From Flavobacteriales bacterium (GTDB lineage: Bacteria; Bacteroidota; Bacteroidia; Flavobacteriales_F; PHOS-HE28), in assembly GCA_023957375.1 (NCBI GenBank), contig JAMLHB010000003.1:379830-443829 (forward strand): a DNA stretch of 64,000 bases, read 5' to 3'. A program made the position numbers and the translations under genes. The notes beneath the pieces were generated by a model. That model did no database searches. It was not told where the DNA came from and saw nothing but the letters and a program-made list of their open reading frames with translations. Shown in pieces: positions 1-10,900 of the stretch (the first letter of the stretch is position 1; every line of letters starts with the position of its first letter).

Positions 1-3000
1 TTGCGCCACGTACCGTTGGCTTGGGCCGGGCTGATGTACGGCAACAGGCTCACGGGGGGGCCATCGGAACAGAACGCGGCCCAGCCCTCATGGCCGGGGT
101 TCGGTGCCGCTGTCACGTTCACGGTCACCACGGCGGAATCCGAGTTGCAGCCCAACGCACCGGTAAGCCGGTAGCGGAATTGGAAGGTGCCCGCGCCAGT
201 GCCGTTGGCATTGAAGTACTGGCCGGTCACCTGCCCGGTGCCGTCCAGGTCGATCCAATCGCCGCCCGGCTGCGGCGTGCCGCCGAGCCCGGTGAACAGG
301 TTCACCTGTGTTTCAGAGCTGCACACCGCCTTGGTCCCATTGTTTCCCGCATCCAAAATGGGAACGATGGTTACCCGCACCGTGGCGGTATCGGCCGCAC
401 AGGTGCCATTGGCCGGCACCATGTAGCGGAAATCATAGTCGCCCGGCGGAAGTTGCGTGGGCGTGCCGGGATTGAAGAAATGCGAGCTCAGCCGCCCGGT
501 GCCGTCCAGGTCGAACCACGTGCCGTTCAAGTCCGGCGTGCCGTTGAGCGCGTCGAACAAGTCCACTACGGCTTGGCCGCTGCAAATGGTGACCGTACCA
601 CTGATGCCCGCATCAGGTGCTTGCGAAACATTGACCGTCACCGTGGCACTGTCCGGTGCACACGGTGCGGTTCCGGTCACTTTGTACTTGTATACGAAAG
701 ACCCGGCAACAGATGGGATGAACACACCATTGCTTGAGCTTCCCCCCGGGCCCGTCCACGTACCGCCGACATCCGGGGTTCCGTTCAAACTATCAAACAA
801 GTTTACCGCCGCATCGGTGCTGCACAGCGCAATGGTATTGCTGGTACCCGCCACGGGCCTGCGGTGTTGTGTAACAGTAACCACTGCAGTGGCATTGGCA
901 CACGGGCTCAAGCCTACCACGGTGTAGGTGTATCCGCCCTGTACGGCCGAAGGCCCCGGAACGTATGAACCATTGTTGGGGGCATTGCTCGGATCCTTCC
1001 AGGTGCCGCCCGCGTCCGGCGTTCCACCGAGTTGGGCAAACAGGTCCGCCGGGGCATCATCACTGCACACGGTAACCGCCCCGTTCGTTCCGGCCTTCGG
1101 GGCCGTGTTCACTTGAATGGTCACCTTGCCCGTGTCATTTGCGCACGGGGCCAGCCCATTGACGATGTACCGGTACACCCCTGCCGGGGTGGTGCCCGGT
1201 GTGAACGTGGCCGGTACGGTGGTATTGGCCGCATTGATCCATGTGCCTCCCACGTCCACCGGCGCACCAAGGATGGTGCCCATGTTGAAGGGCGGATTGG
1301 TGCTGCACTGCACGGTGTTGCCATCAATGCCGGCGCGCGGGGCCTGGTTCTCCACCACCTGCACAAGGGCGGACACATTGGGGCAGGGCGTATTGCCCGC
1401 CACCGTGTAGGTGTAGTTCCCGGCAGGGTGGGCGGGATTGGCCGGTTGGTAGATTCCTCCAGGCAGGGCACCCCCGCCGGGTTTCGTCCATGTGCCGTCC
1501 GCCTCCGGTGTGCCCGTGAGGTGCGTGAACAGGTCTTCGTTCGGGCTGGTGCTGCAAAGGGTAACGGACCCGTTGCCGCCTGCATCAGCCGCAGCTACCA
1601 CGTTCACCGTAACGGTTGCCATGGCATTTGCACAAGGTGAAGTTCCCACCACCGTGTACGTGTACACCCCTGCCGGGCTGGTTCCCGGCGTGAAACTGCC
1701 TGAAGGGACGGGGCCGCCCGGCCCGGTCCAAGTTCCGCCTACTTCCGGTGTGCCGCCCAACAACGGGAAAAGGGGAAAGGCGGCATCGCTGCTGCACACT
1801 GCATGGGTAACACTGGTGCCCGCCTGGGGGGCGGTGACCACGGAAACGGTAACCGTGGATACCGCCGGGGTGCAGGGCGCAATACCATTGACCGTGTATG
1901 TATAGGTGCCAGGCATGGACGTGCCGGGCACGAACGTTCCCGTTGGGAAAGGCAGGTTCGTGGGGCCGCGCCATGAGCCGCCTGCGGCAGGGCTGCCGCC
2001 CAACTGGGAGATCAGGGTGAAGGGAGCGTCAATGGAGCATTTGGCCACACTGGAGCTGGTGCCGGCGTTGGGCGCAGTACGCACCGTAACTGTCACGGTC
2101 GCCGTGGCAGGATCGCAGGGGGCCTGCCCGGCCACATGGTACACGTACGCACCGCCGGGGTCCGTGCCCGGCTGGAACTGCCCGCTGTGCGGCCCGCCCG
2201 GACCGGTCCACGTGCCGCCTGCATCCGGCGTGCCGCCCAAGGAATCCCGCAGATTGAACACCGCCCCATCGCTGCAGACCGCCACGGCACGGTTCGCGCC
2301 GGCATCCGGTGCTTCGCGCACCGTGATGGTGAGCACGGCGGAGGCATCGGCGCAGGGTGGATTGCCTGAAACCGTGTAGGTGTACGGCCCCGGCGTGGAG
2401 GTGCCCGGTGTAAAGGTGCCCGTGCTGGCCGGGGACCAGGTGCCGCCTATGTCCGGCGTGCCGCCCAACTGGGCCAGCATGTTGAAGGGCGCATCATCGC
2501 TGCACACCGTGATGCTGCGACTGCTGCCGGCATCGGGCGCTGCCACCACCGTGACCACCACATTGGCCGATGCGTTCGGGCAGGGAGGCGTACCGTTCAC
2601 GGTGTACACGTAGGTGCCCGCTGCGGAAGTGCCCGGGGTGAACAGGTTGCTCACCGGCGCGCCGCCCAAGGTCCACGCACCGCCTGCATCCCGTGTGCCG
2701 GTCAGTTTGGTGAAAAGGTCCACCACGGGGCCGTTGTCGCACGTGTTCAGCGCTCCATTGCCACCGGCGGAAGGCAGGGTGTTTACGGCGATCGTCAGCG
2801 TGGCCGTGGCATTGGCGCAGGGCGGTGTTCCCGGCACCGTGTAGGTGTACACACCGGGACTACTGGTGCCGGGAGTAAATGTGTCACTTCCGCCAGGGGA
2901 CCACGTGCCGCCAGATTGCGGTGTGCCGCCCAATTTGGAAAGCATACTGAAGGGGGCCTCGTTGCTGCACACGGTAATGCTGCTGCTGGTGCCTGCATTG

Positions 3001-3809
3001 GGCGCGGCCACCACCGTGACCACCACATTGGCCGATGCGTTCGGGCAGGGAGGCGTACCGTTCACGGTGTACACGTAGGTGCCCGCTGCGGAAGTGCCCG
3101 GGGTGAACAGGTTGCTCACCGGCGCGCCGCCCAAGGTCCATGCGCCGCCTGCATCCGGCGTTCCGGTGAGCTTGGTGAAGAGGTCCACCACGGGGCCATT
3201 GCTACAGGTGTTCAGTGTGCCATTGCCGCCTGCGGAAGGCATCATGTTCACCGCCACGGTCAGCGTGGCCGTTGCATTGGCACAGGGCGGAGTGCCCGGC
3301 ACCGTGTAGACATAAATACCCGGCAGGCTCGTCCCGGGGGTAAAGGTGTCACTTCCGCCCGGGGACCAGGTGCCACCTGGCTGCGGCGTGCCGCCCAATT
3401 TGGAAAGCATGCTGAACGGCGCATCGTTGCTGCATGCCGTGTAAGTGGCATGGTTGCCCGCATTGGGCGCGGCCACCACGCTAACCGTGACCGTGGCACT
3501 GGCCACCGGCGGGCCGGGCACGGTGTAGGTGTACACGCCCGGTGCATCGGTGGCGGGGTCAAAGGTGCCGGGGTGCGCCGCAGGCCCGCTCCACGTGCCG
3601 CCGGGGTCGGGCGAGCCGCCGAGGTAGGTGATCAATTGCACTGCGGCGCCGTTGCTGCACAGCGTTGCCGTGCCGTTGGTGCCCGGACCGGCCAGCATAA
3701 CCGCAACGGGCAGCGATGCGCCATCTGCCCGGTTGGCCCCCAAGCCGGTGAATGGGCAGCCCAAAGACAGCGCTAACGTGACAGTCAACAAAACTTTGTT
3801 CACAGTCAT
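1..3809 (-). CDS. Large secreted repeat protein, adhesin-like (3' end outside window)
   Basis: The reverse strand is open without a stop from the ATG at 3809 to the window edge, about 1269 codons, so the gene is truncated by the window. The start gives a signal-peptide-like MTVNKVLLTVTLALSLG. The rest is about 16 tandem units of 77-78 residues. Each unit has a CS.. entry, an L-x-x-LGGTP-x-x-GGTW core, an F-x-PGT turn, a YTYTV strand and a PC-x-x-A-x-A-x-V end. This style of repeat is known from extracellular T9SS proteins of Bacteroidota. A C-terminal sorting domain is expected beyond the left edge but cannot be seen. It is last in the minus-strand adhesin cluster, 211 bases after a PorP/SprF gene. 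The role (adhesion or gliding surface protein) is inferred. Numerous overlapping open frames on both strands are shadows of this repeat. Confidence 0.85.
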   Translation of the reverse strand, partial: MTVNKVLLTVTLALSLGCPFTGLGANRADGASLPVAVMLAGPGTNGTATLCSNGAAVQLITYLGGSPDPGGTWSGPAAHPGTFDPATDAPGVYTYTVPGPPVASATVTVSVVAAPNAGNHATYTACSNDAPFSMLSKLGGTPQPGGTWSPGGSDTFTPGTSLPGIYVYTVPGTPPCANATATLTVAVNMMPSAGGNGTLNTCSNGPVVDLFTKLTGTPDAGGAWTLGGAPVSNLFTPGTSAAGTYVYTVNGTPPCPNASANVVVTVVAAPNAGTSSSITVCSNEAPFSMLSKLGGTPQSGGTWSPGGSDTFTPGTSSPGVYTYTVPGTPPCANATATLTIAVNTLPSAGGNGALNTCDNGPVVDLFTKLTGTRDAGGAWTLGGAPVSNLFTPGTSAAGTYVYTVNGTPPCPNASANVVVTVVAAPDAGSSRSITVCSDDAPFNMLAQLGGTPDIGGTWSPASTGTFTPGTSTPGPYTYTVSGNPPCADASAVLTITVREAPDAGANRAVAVCSDGAVFNLRDSLGGTPDAGGTWTGPGGPHSGQFQPGTDPGGAYVYHVAGQAPCDPATATVTVTVRTAPNAGTSSSVAKCSIDAPFTLISQLGGSPAAGGSWRGPTNLPFPTGTFVPGTSMPGTYTYTVNGIAPCTPAVSTVTVSVVTAPQAGTSVTHAVCSSDAAFPLFPLLGGTPEVGGTWTGPGGPVPSGSFTPGTSPAGVYTYTVVGTSPCANAMATVTVNVVAAADAGGNGSVTLCSTSPNEDLFTHLTGTPEADGTWTKPGGGALPGGIYQPANPAHPAGNYTYTVAGNTPCPNVSALVQVVENQAPRAGIDGNTVQCSTNPPFNMGTILGAPVDVGGTWINAANTTVPATFTPGTTPAGVYRYIVNGLAPCANDTGKVTIQVNTAPKAGTNGAVTVCSDDAPADLFAQLGGTPDAGGTWKDPSNAPNNGSYVPGPSAVQGGYTYTVVGLSPCANATAVVTVTQHRRPVAGTSNTIALCSTDAAVNLFDSLNGTPDVGGTWTGPGGSSSNGVFIPSVAGSFVYKYKVTGTAPCAPDSATVTVNVSQAPDAGISGTVTICSGQAVVDLFDALNGTPDLNGTWFDLDGTGRLSSHFFNPGTPTQLPPGDYDFRYMVPANGTCAADTATVRVTIVPILDAGNNGTKAVCSSETQVNLFTGLGGTPQPGGDWIDLDGTGQVTGQYFNANGTGAGTFQFRYRLTGALGCNSDSAVVTVNVTAAPNPGHEGWAAFCSDGPPVSLLPYISPAQANGTWR
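2380..3309 (-). repeat. Tandem duplication of a 465-base two-domain unit
   Basis: Bases 2380-2844 and 2845-3309 are two adjacent copies of a 465-base block, each coding for two consecutive 77-78-residue repeats. The second domain of each block is nearly identical between copies (for example around 2550-2680 and 3015-3145), while the first domain has diverged more. The period is a multiple of three, so the frame is kept. Confidence 0.8.
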
Positions 3810-3871
3810 GTTCGGTAAAGGTTCCGACGGTAGGAGGGGTAGGTTGGGGATGCGAACGGAAGAATGGCGCC

Positions 3872-3879
3872 GCAAGATA
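3872..3879 (-). promoter_or_regulatory. Possible -7 promoter box of the 1-3809 gene
   Basis: On the minus strand TATCTTGC sits about 62 bases before the ATG at 3809, resembling the Bacteroidota -7 element TAnnTTTG. No convincing -33 TTG is present at the right spacing, so the 211-base gap may hold a weak promoter or none. Confidence 0.3.
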
Positions 3880-4020
3880 GACAGGACGGGCCTTTGGCGC
3901 CATGGATGAACCCATCATCCCTTATCAGCCATCGACAAAACGGATTTGGGGATCGACCAGCCGACCTCTCACACCCGTGGAATGTTCGCAATGCGGTTAT
4001 GAAACCAACCTTGGCTGAAG

Positions 4021-4935
4021 TTAGGGTGCCGTACTGCGGGGCTCCTTCCCGAAGGTGATCGCGAGCATCACCTCGTGCGTTCCGGTGGTGTAATTGCGAA
4101 GTCCGGTGGTCGTGAGGTCGTAGCTGTATCCGAACTGGAACGTGTTCTTCATCCAATAGCCCACATTGAATGCAAGGGCATCTTCGGTGCGGTAGGTGGC
4201 GCCAAGCCAGATCATATCCCTGTACCGCACCGTGGCGGTAAGATCCACCTTGGGCGGCACGGGATCCACGTACTTCACCAGGAACGACGGTTCCAGCTTG
4301 AATTGTTCGCCAAGCGCAAGCCGGTATCCGCCCATGGCATAGTAGTGCGCCGCCAACAGGCTGTTGGTGGGGTCGTTTGTGTCGAAGAATTTCACCTTGT
4401 TGCGCATCAGCTGCGGCGCGGCCGCGCCGAACCACCATTGATCATGGTACAAATAGAGGCCGAACGTGGCATCGGGCATCAAAGCGCCGCGCAATTGGTC
4501 GTCCATGAGCGGGTCGTCCGCATCGTGCATCTGGATCTTCGATCCGTCGATCAGGAACTGGAGCAGGCCGAAGGACAGGCCCATGCCCAACTTGATCTGT
4601 TCGTTGATGCGCAGGTGGTAGGCATAGCTGAACTGCACACCGGTGCGGCGCGAGGGCCCCACGTGATCAGTGAAGATGTAGCCGCCCAAGCCCATGTTGG
4701 CGGCCACGGGCGTGGTGGTGGTGAGCAGGAAGGTGCGCGGTGCATCCTGAATGCCCACCCACTGGTTCCGGTGGGCACTTCGCACTTCGAACCAGGGGCG
4801 GCTGCCTGCCACTGCCGGGTCATAGAGATAGTCCAGGCTGTTGTACTGGCTGAACTGGGGCAGCTGTTGCGCATTCACCGTTTGCAGGCACGAACCGGCG
4901 ATCAGGAACGGAAGGAGTTGTCGCATGCTTGCCAT
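4021..4935 (-). CDS. PorP/SprF family type IX secretion membrane protein
   Basis: A 304-residue protein with a signal peptide (about residues 1-22, ending VNAQQ) followed by the family's opening pattern QLPQFSQYNSLDYLYDPAVA, then G-S-R and R-x-QWVG. The rest alternates short strands (GYRLALGEQFKLEPSFLVKY, FQFGYSYDLTT) as expected for an outer-membrane beta-barrel, and the length is typical. PorP/SprF proteins help export or anchor a partner T9SS type B protein at the cell surface. In Flavobacterium sprF lies just downstream of sprB, and here the gene begins only 3 bases after the stop of the giant SprB-repeat gene, so that protein is the likely partner. An ATG at 4926 is an alternative start. 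Confidence 0.9.
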   Translation of the reverse strand: MASMRQLLPFLIAGSCLQTVNAQQLPQFSQYNSLDYLYDPAVAGSRPWFEVRSAHRNQWVGIQDAPRTFLLTTTTPVAANMGLGGYIFTDHVGPSRRTGVQFSYAYHLRINEQIKLGMGLSFGLLQFLIDGSKIQMHDADDPLMDDQLRGALMPDATFGLYLYHDQWWFGAAAPQLMRNKVKFFDTNDPTNSLLAAHYYAMGGYRLALGEQFKLEPSFLVKYVDPVPPKVDLTATVRYRDMIWLGATYRTEDALAFNVGYWMKNTFQFGYSYDLTTTGLRNYTTGTHEVMLAITFGKEPRSTAP

Positions 4936-4938
4936 GGG

Positions 4939-7900
4939 TTATCGGATCACGGTGAGCGGGCCGGTGAGCGGCTCGGGGAATCGGTCGTCGTTCAGCTCGA
5001 TCACATAGTAATAGGTGCCCATCGGCACGGGCTTGCCGTCGTACTTGCCGTCCCACGGCGCGCGGTAGCCCACGCTGCGGAACAAGGGTTCACCCCAGCG
5101 GCTGAAGATGCGCACCTCCATGTTCGGGAAGAGGTCCGCGATGTCCAGTTCCCAAACGTCGTTGTACCCGTCTCCATTGGGCGTAAAGCCGCTGGGCACA
5201 GTCACCTCGGGCACTACGGTCACCAACACCGAATCCATTGCCGTGCACCCGTTGGGCGCGACGACGGTAAGGAAGAACCACGTGGTGGCATCCACCGTGG
5301 CCATGGGATTGGGAATGGCCGCATTGTTCAACACGCTGTCCGGCTGCCAAATGAAGGTGCTGCCGGGCGGGCCTGCCGGGGAGCCGCCCAGTTCCACGGT
5401 GCCTTCCACGAAGATCGTGTGGTCATCGCCCGCATCCGCGATGGGCAACGGCAGCACCGTGACCACCACGGTGTCCGCATCACTGCAGGGCCCGTCGGTA
5501 ACAGTGAGGATGAACGTATGCGTGCCATCGGGCAGTGGGCCTGGAGCATAGGTCGGTGTAGTACCCAGCACCTGGCCTTGGTCGTCCGTCCATTGGAAGG
5601 TGGATGCACCTATGCTTCCGCCGCCATCCAATACAACAACCACATTGGAGCATTCATCGCGGTCCGGGCCGGCATCGGCGACCACCGATACCAAGGCCCC
5701 CACCAGCACGGTGCCGGTGGTTTGGCAGCCATTGGCATCGGTCACCTGCACCACGTAGGTTCCGGGAAGTATCCCGGCGAGGTCCTCTGCAGTGGATTGG
5801 AAGCCGTTCGGTCCGGTCCAGCTGAACGTGTGGCCCGGTGTTCCGCCGCTGGCGGTGATGGACACCGCCCCGTCGCTGGCGGAGCTGCAACTGGCCTGCG
5901 CCACGCTGTCCACCGCCACGGTCAATTCCACGGGTTCATTGATGGTGATCGTGACCGAAGTGTCGCAGTTGGCCGCGTCAGTGATCACCACCGTCCAATC
6001 ACCGGCGCACAGACCACCCACCAGGGAAGTGCCCTGGCCCGAACCCGGCTCGGGGGTCCATTGGAAGCTGAGCGCACCCACGCCGCCGGTGGTGTTGAGG
6101 CTGATGCTGCCATCGCAAGCACCGTGGCAGGTAACTTCTTGTACGGTGGCCGTGGGCATGATCGGTTGGAAGGGCAGGATCTCGAACGTGATCACCGTAT
6201 CGCATCCGGCATCATCGGCGATGGTCACGCTCCACCAGCCGGCACAGAGGCCGCTGACCTCGCTGGTGCCCTGGCCGATGGGATCGCCCGGGGCCCACAG
6301 GAAGGTGTAGCCGGAACCCGTTCCGCCCGTGGGCGCCACGGAAGCCGTTCCATCACAGGGGCCATGGCAGCTCTCCCCGAGGAAACCGAGGTTGGCCTCT
6401 ATGGGCGCTCCCGTTGCAATGGTGAGATCGGTAGTCAACGTGCAACCCTGCGCGTCCATGACGGCCACCTGGTGTACTCCGCCACAGAGGCCCGCCACAT
6501 CGGTCACATCTTGCGCGATCACCGTGCCGTCCGGTCCGGTCCAAATGATGCCGTACGGAGCAACACCGCCGCTCAGGTCCACGTGTGCGGTGGCTGTGCA
6601 ATCATCGAAGCACACATTGTCCGTATGGGTTGCGCCTACGGTAATGGGGGCAGGTTCATTCAGGTCCACCGTGAACGTGGTATCGCATTGGAGAACATCG
6701 GTAATGGTCACCGACCAGCTTCCCGGCCCCAGGCCGGTAACGGTGCTGGTGCCTTGCCCGCTGGGCGGCTCGGGCGCCCAATGGAAGCTGAGCACGCCGG
6801 TTCCCCCGCTTGCGTTCACGTGGATGCTGCCGTCAGCCGCACCATTGCACGTGATGGGGCCCACCACGGCCACAGCATCGATCGCCGGAGGCTCAAGGAT
6901 CAAAACACCCTGGGTAATGGCGCAACCGGCAACATCGGTGATGGTGACCTGGAAGTTGCCCGCACAAAGGCCAACCACTTGCGCCGTGCCGGTGATGGTG
7001 TCGGTGCCGATCACCCATTCGTAGCCGTAGCCGCCCGCACCGCCCGTGGGGCCCACGGTGGCCGTACCGTTGCAACTGCCGTGGCAACTGTCCGGCGTGG
7101 TGGAAAGGTTGGCCAGGATCGGGTCCGGCGCAATGACACTCGCCGTGTCCATGCTGATGCACCCGAGGCCGTTCGTCACCTGCACGAAATACAGCCCGGC
7201 ACACAGGTTGGACAGCACATTGGTGGATACGTTCAGGTCATTGCCTCCTGCATCGAACCAAGCGATGGTGCAGGAAGGCTGGGTGCAATCAAAGGCCACG
7301 GCCACCTCTCCGTCGCAATGGTCGGGGCACGTGAGCGTGAAGTCGGTGGTGGCCAGTGTTTCGCCTCCGATGTCGCTCACCGGCACCGGCTGCTCCAGCA
7401 TGCAGCCATGGGCGTCGGTGATGCGCACGGTATACAGCCCGGCGCAGAGGCCGCTGATCGTTTCACCCGTACCTGCCACCGTGCCGCCTTGCAGCCACTC
7501 CACTTCATACGGTGCGGTGCCGCCACCGGGTACTACGTTCGCACTTCCGTCGCACGCCCCGCAAGTGCTCTGGGTGACCGCGGTCACGACCGTGACCGGA
7601 GCGGGTGCGGTGATCACCCACGTGATCGTGGTATCGCACCCGTGACTGTCGGAAAGCACCACCGTCCATTGCCCGGGATCCAGTCCCAACGCCTGGTTGG
7701 TGCCTTGGCCATTGGGCGGCATGGGTGACCACGCATAGGTGTACGGTGCGGTACCGCCGCCGGTGGTGATGGTGATCGAACCGTCCGTGGCACCGGCACA
7801 GCTGATCTGTTCCACTTGCGCAGTGACCGAAAGCGGTGCGGGCGCCGTGATCAGCACCTGTACATTGATGCTGCACCCGTTGGCATCCGTGACCTGCACC

Positions 7901-10900
7901 GCGTAAGGGCCGGGACACAAGCCGGTGGCTTGCGGCGTGTTCTGGCCACCGCCGGGCTCGGGCGTCCACACATAGCCGTATGGTGCGGTACCTCCCGTGG
8001 GCCCGACCGTCGCAGTACCATCGCAACTGCCGTGGCAGGCAGTGGGCGTGGTGCTGAGGTTCGGAAGGATCTGTTGGGCCGGAGCCACATGGGCCGTGTC
8101 AAGGCTGAGGCATCCGCTGGCATTCACCACCTGCACCAAATAATCACCCGTGCACAGTCCGCCCAGGGTATCCTGTGAAGCAAGCGCATCCCCGTCCATG
8201 TTGAACCAAGCCACGGTGCATGGCGCATCGGTGCAATTGTAGGTCACCGCAACGGTGCCGTCGCAGGTGTTGCCGCAGGTGGTTTGCCCGTCCACCGCCC
8301 CGATGACCTCACCATCAGCATCTTGCAAGGCCACTGTGGCCACTGCGGTGCATCCGCTTGCATCGGTCGCCGTGGCCGTGTACACCCCGGCGCAAAGCCC
8401 GGTGAGCGTGTTGCCTGTTCCCACCGGCCCGTTCTGGTCGGACCATTCCACCGAAATGGTGCCGGTTCCTCCTGACACGGTTACCGTGGCGGTGCCGTCG
8501 CACACTGCGCAATGGCTGGGCGTAGTTGCAGGCACGATGGTGATCGCAGCGGGTTCCTGCACGGTGTAGTTGAGGTCAACACTGCAATTATTGCCGTCGG
8601 ATACCAGCACCGTGTAGGCTCCTCCGCACAAGCCGTTGATCACGGCACTACCCTGCTGGCCAGCCGGGGGCTCCGGCGTCCATGCATATTGGTACGGCCC
8701 GGTTCCGCCCGTGGTGTTCAGTGCGATGCTCCCGTCGCACTGGCCGGCACAACTGACCTCGTTGATCTGCGCATCCACCACCAAGGGATCCGGTTCGGTA
8801 ACGAGCACACTGAACGTGGCGCTGCACCCGCTCATCTGGTCCTCCACCACCACATCGTAGCTGCCGGCACACAGGCCCGTGACTTGTGGCGTGCCTTGCC
8901 CGCTCCCCGGTTCAGGGACCCAACTGAAAGAGAAGGAACCCGAACCGCCATCAATGCCGATGGTGGCCGTGCCGTCGCACAGTCCGGCACAGCTCACCGG
9001 GCTGGTGCCCATGTTGCCCACCAGCGGCGCTGGCTCCGCCACCAAGGCGGTATCCACGGTGATGCACCCGGCCGCATTGGTGACGGTGACCAAGTAGCTG
9101 CCTGCGCACAAGTCGGTGAGCTGGTCGGTGCCGCTGGCCAAAAGATTTCCACCCATGTCGGTCCACTCCACGGTGCAGAGCGGAGCACTGCAGATGTATG
9201 CCACGGCTACTGCACCGTCGCATTCACCGGGGCAGCTGGTGAGCCCATCCGTGGTAGTGATCACCTCGCCGTCCTCATCGCCCACCGGCACTGCCACCTG
9301 CGTGGAGCAGCCCGAGGCGTCGCTGACGACCACGGCGTAAATGCCCGCGCACAGGTCCGTGAGCAGGCTGTCGGTGGTGGTGAGGTTCAGCGGCGGCCCC
9401 CAGGTGAACAAGTATGCGCCGGTACCGCCTGCCACATGCAGCTGGGCACTTCCGTCGCATTGGCCGCAATGGCTCTGCTCCACGTCGGCGGTAACGGTGA
9501 TCGGATCAGGTTCCGCCACGGTGTAGGTGGAATCGAACGTGCAGCCGTGCGCATCGGTGATCGTCACGGTCCAATCGCCCGCGCACAGCCCGCTCACCTG
9601 GTCCGTACCCTGGCCCACCGCCGGTTCGGGCTGCCACACATAGGTCAACGGTGCACTCCCTCCCATGGCGTCCACATCGATGGCTCCGTTGCACTGCCCC
9701 GCGCAGGCCGGACCCGTAATGGCGGCGGTGGCCGTGATGGGCAGCGGTGCGCTGATGACGAAGACCTGCACGGCTTGGCAGTTGTTCGCATCGGTGACCT
9801 CCACCTGGAAATAACCCACGCACAACCCGCTTACCTGATCGGTGCCCTGGCCCTGCGCCGGCTCCGGCGACCAGTGGTACGAGAATGGTGCCATGCCTCC
9901 GGTCACGGCCACAGTAGCCGTTCCGTCACACGAACCGGCGCAGTTCACAGGCGTTGCGGTCACCACCAATTGGAGGGGTGTGGGCAGCGGCACCTCCACC
10001 GGCACCACCAGCTCGCATCCGTTGGCATCCTGTACGGTAAGTGTGTAATCCAGGGCGGCGCAAAGCCCCGTGGCCGCTGGGGTGCCTTGGCCTCCACCGG
10101 GTTCCGGCGCCCAAGTATACTGGTAGGGACCAACACCCCCCGCAGGGTTCACCGTCGCAGTACCCGTGCATGGCGCCGTACAAGCTTCCGGGGTTACCGT
10201 GAGATGCGGTTCGATGGGATCAGGCCCGTCGATGGTGAAGGCCACCGTGGTCTCGCACCCGGCCGCATCCACCACGTGCAGGCTGCCCGGGCCCGCGCAC
10301 ATACCGCCCGCGCCGTTGGTGCCCTGCCCGTTGCCCGGCTCGGGCGACCACGTGTAGGTGAACAGCGGCGTGCCGCCGTCCACGATCGCCGTGACCGAAC
10401 CGTCACACGCTCCGGCACAGCTTACCGGGGAAGGCGTAGCATACACCGTCATCGGGGAAGGCTCGCTGATGGTGAAGGTGAACGTGGTGGCGCACCCGCC
10501 GCTGGTGATGATCACCGTGTAGTCGCCGGCGCACAGGCCCGTGGCCTGGGGCGAGGTGTTGCCGGGAATCCCCGGCCACTGGTACGTGAAGGTGCCCGTG
10601 CCGCCCGTGGGCGCCAAGGCAATGCTGCCGTTACAAACACCGCCGCAACCCGACGGCTGCACCGTGGCGTTGGCCTGGACCGGGGCGGGCTCATCAATGG
10701 TGAAGGCCACTGTGGTCTCGCACCCGGCCGCATCCACCACGTGCAGGCTGCCCGGGCCCGCGCACATACCGCCCGCGCCGTTGGTGCCCTGCCCATTGCC
10801 CGGCTCGGGCGACCAGGTGTAGGTGAACAGCGGCGTGCCGCCGTCCACGATCGCCGTGGCCGAACCGTCGCACGCTCCGGCGCAGCTTACCGGTGAGGGC

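Noticed and set aside
4075-7728. Long plus-strand open frame (1217 codons) opposite the SprB giant
   Set aside because: It is antisense to a clear repeat protein with signal peptide and sorting domain. Its composition (His, Gly, Arg rich) is that of a GC-rich shadow frame.
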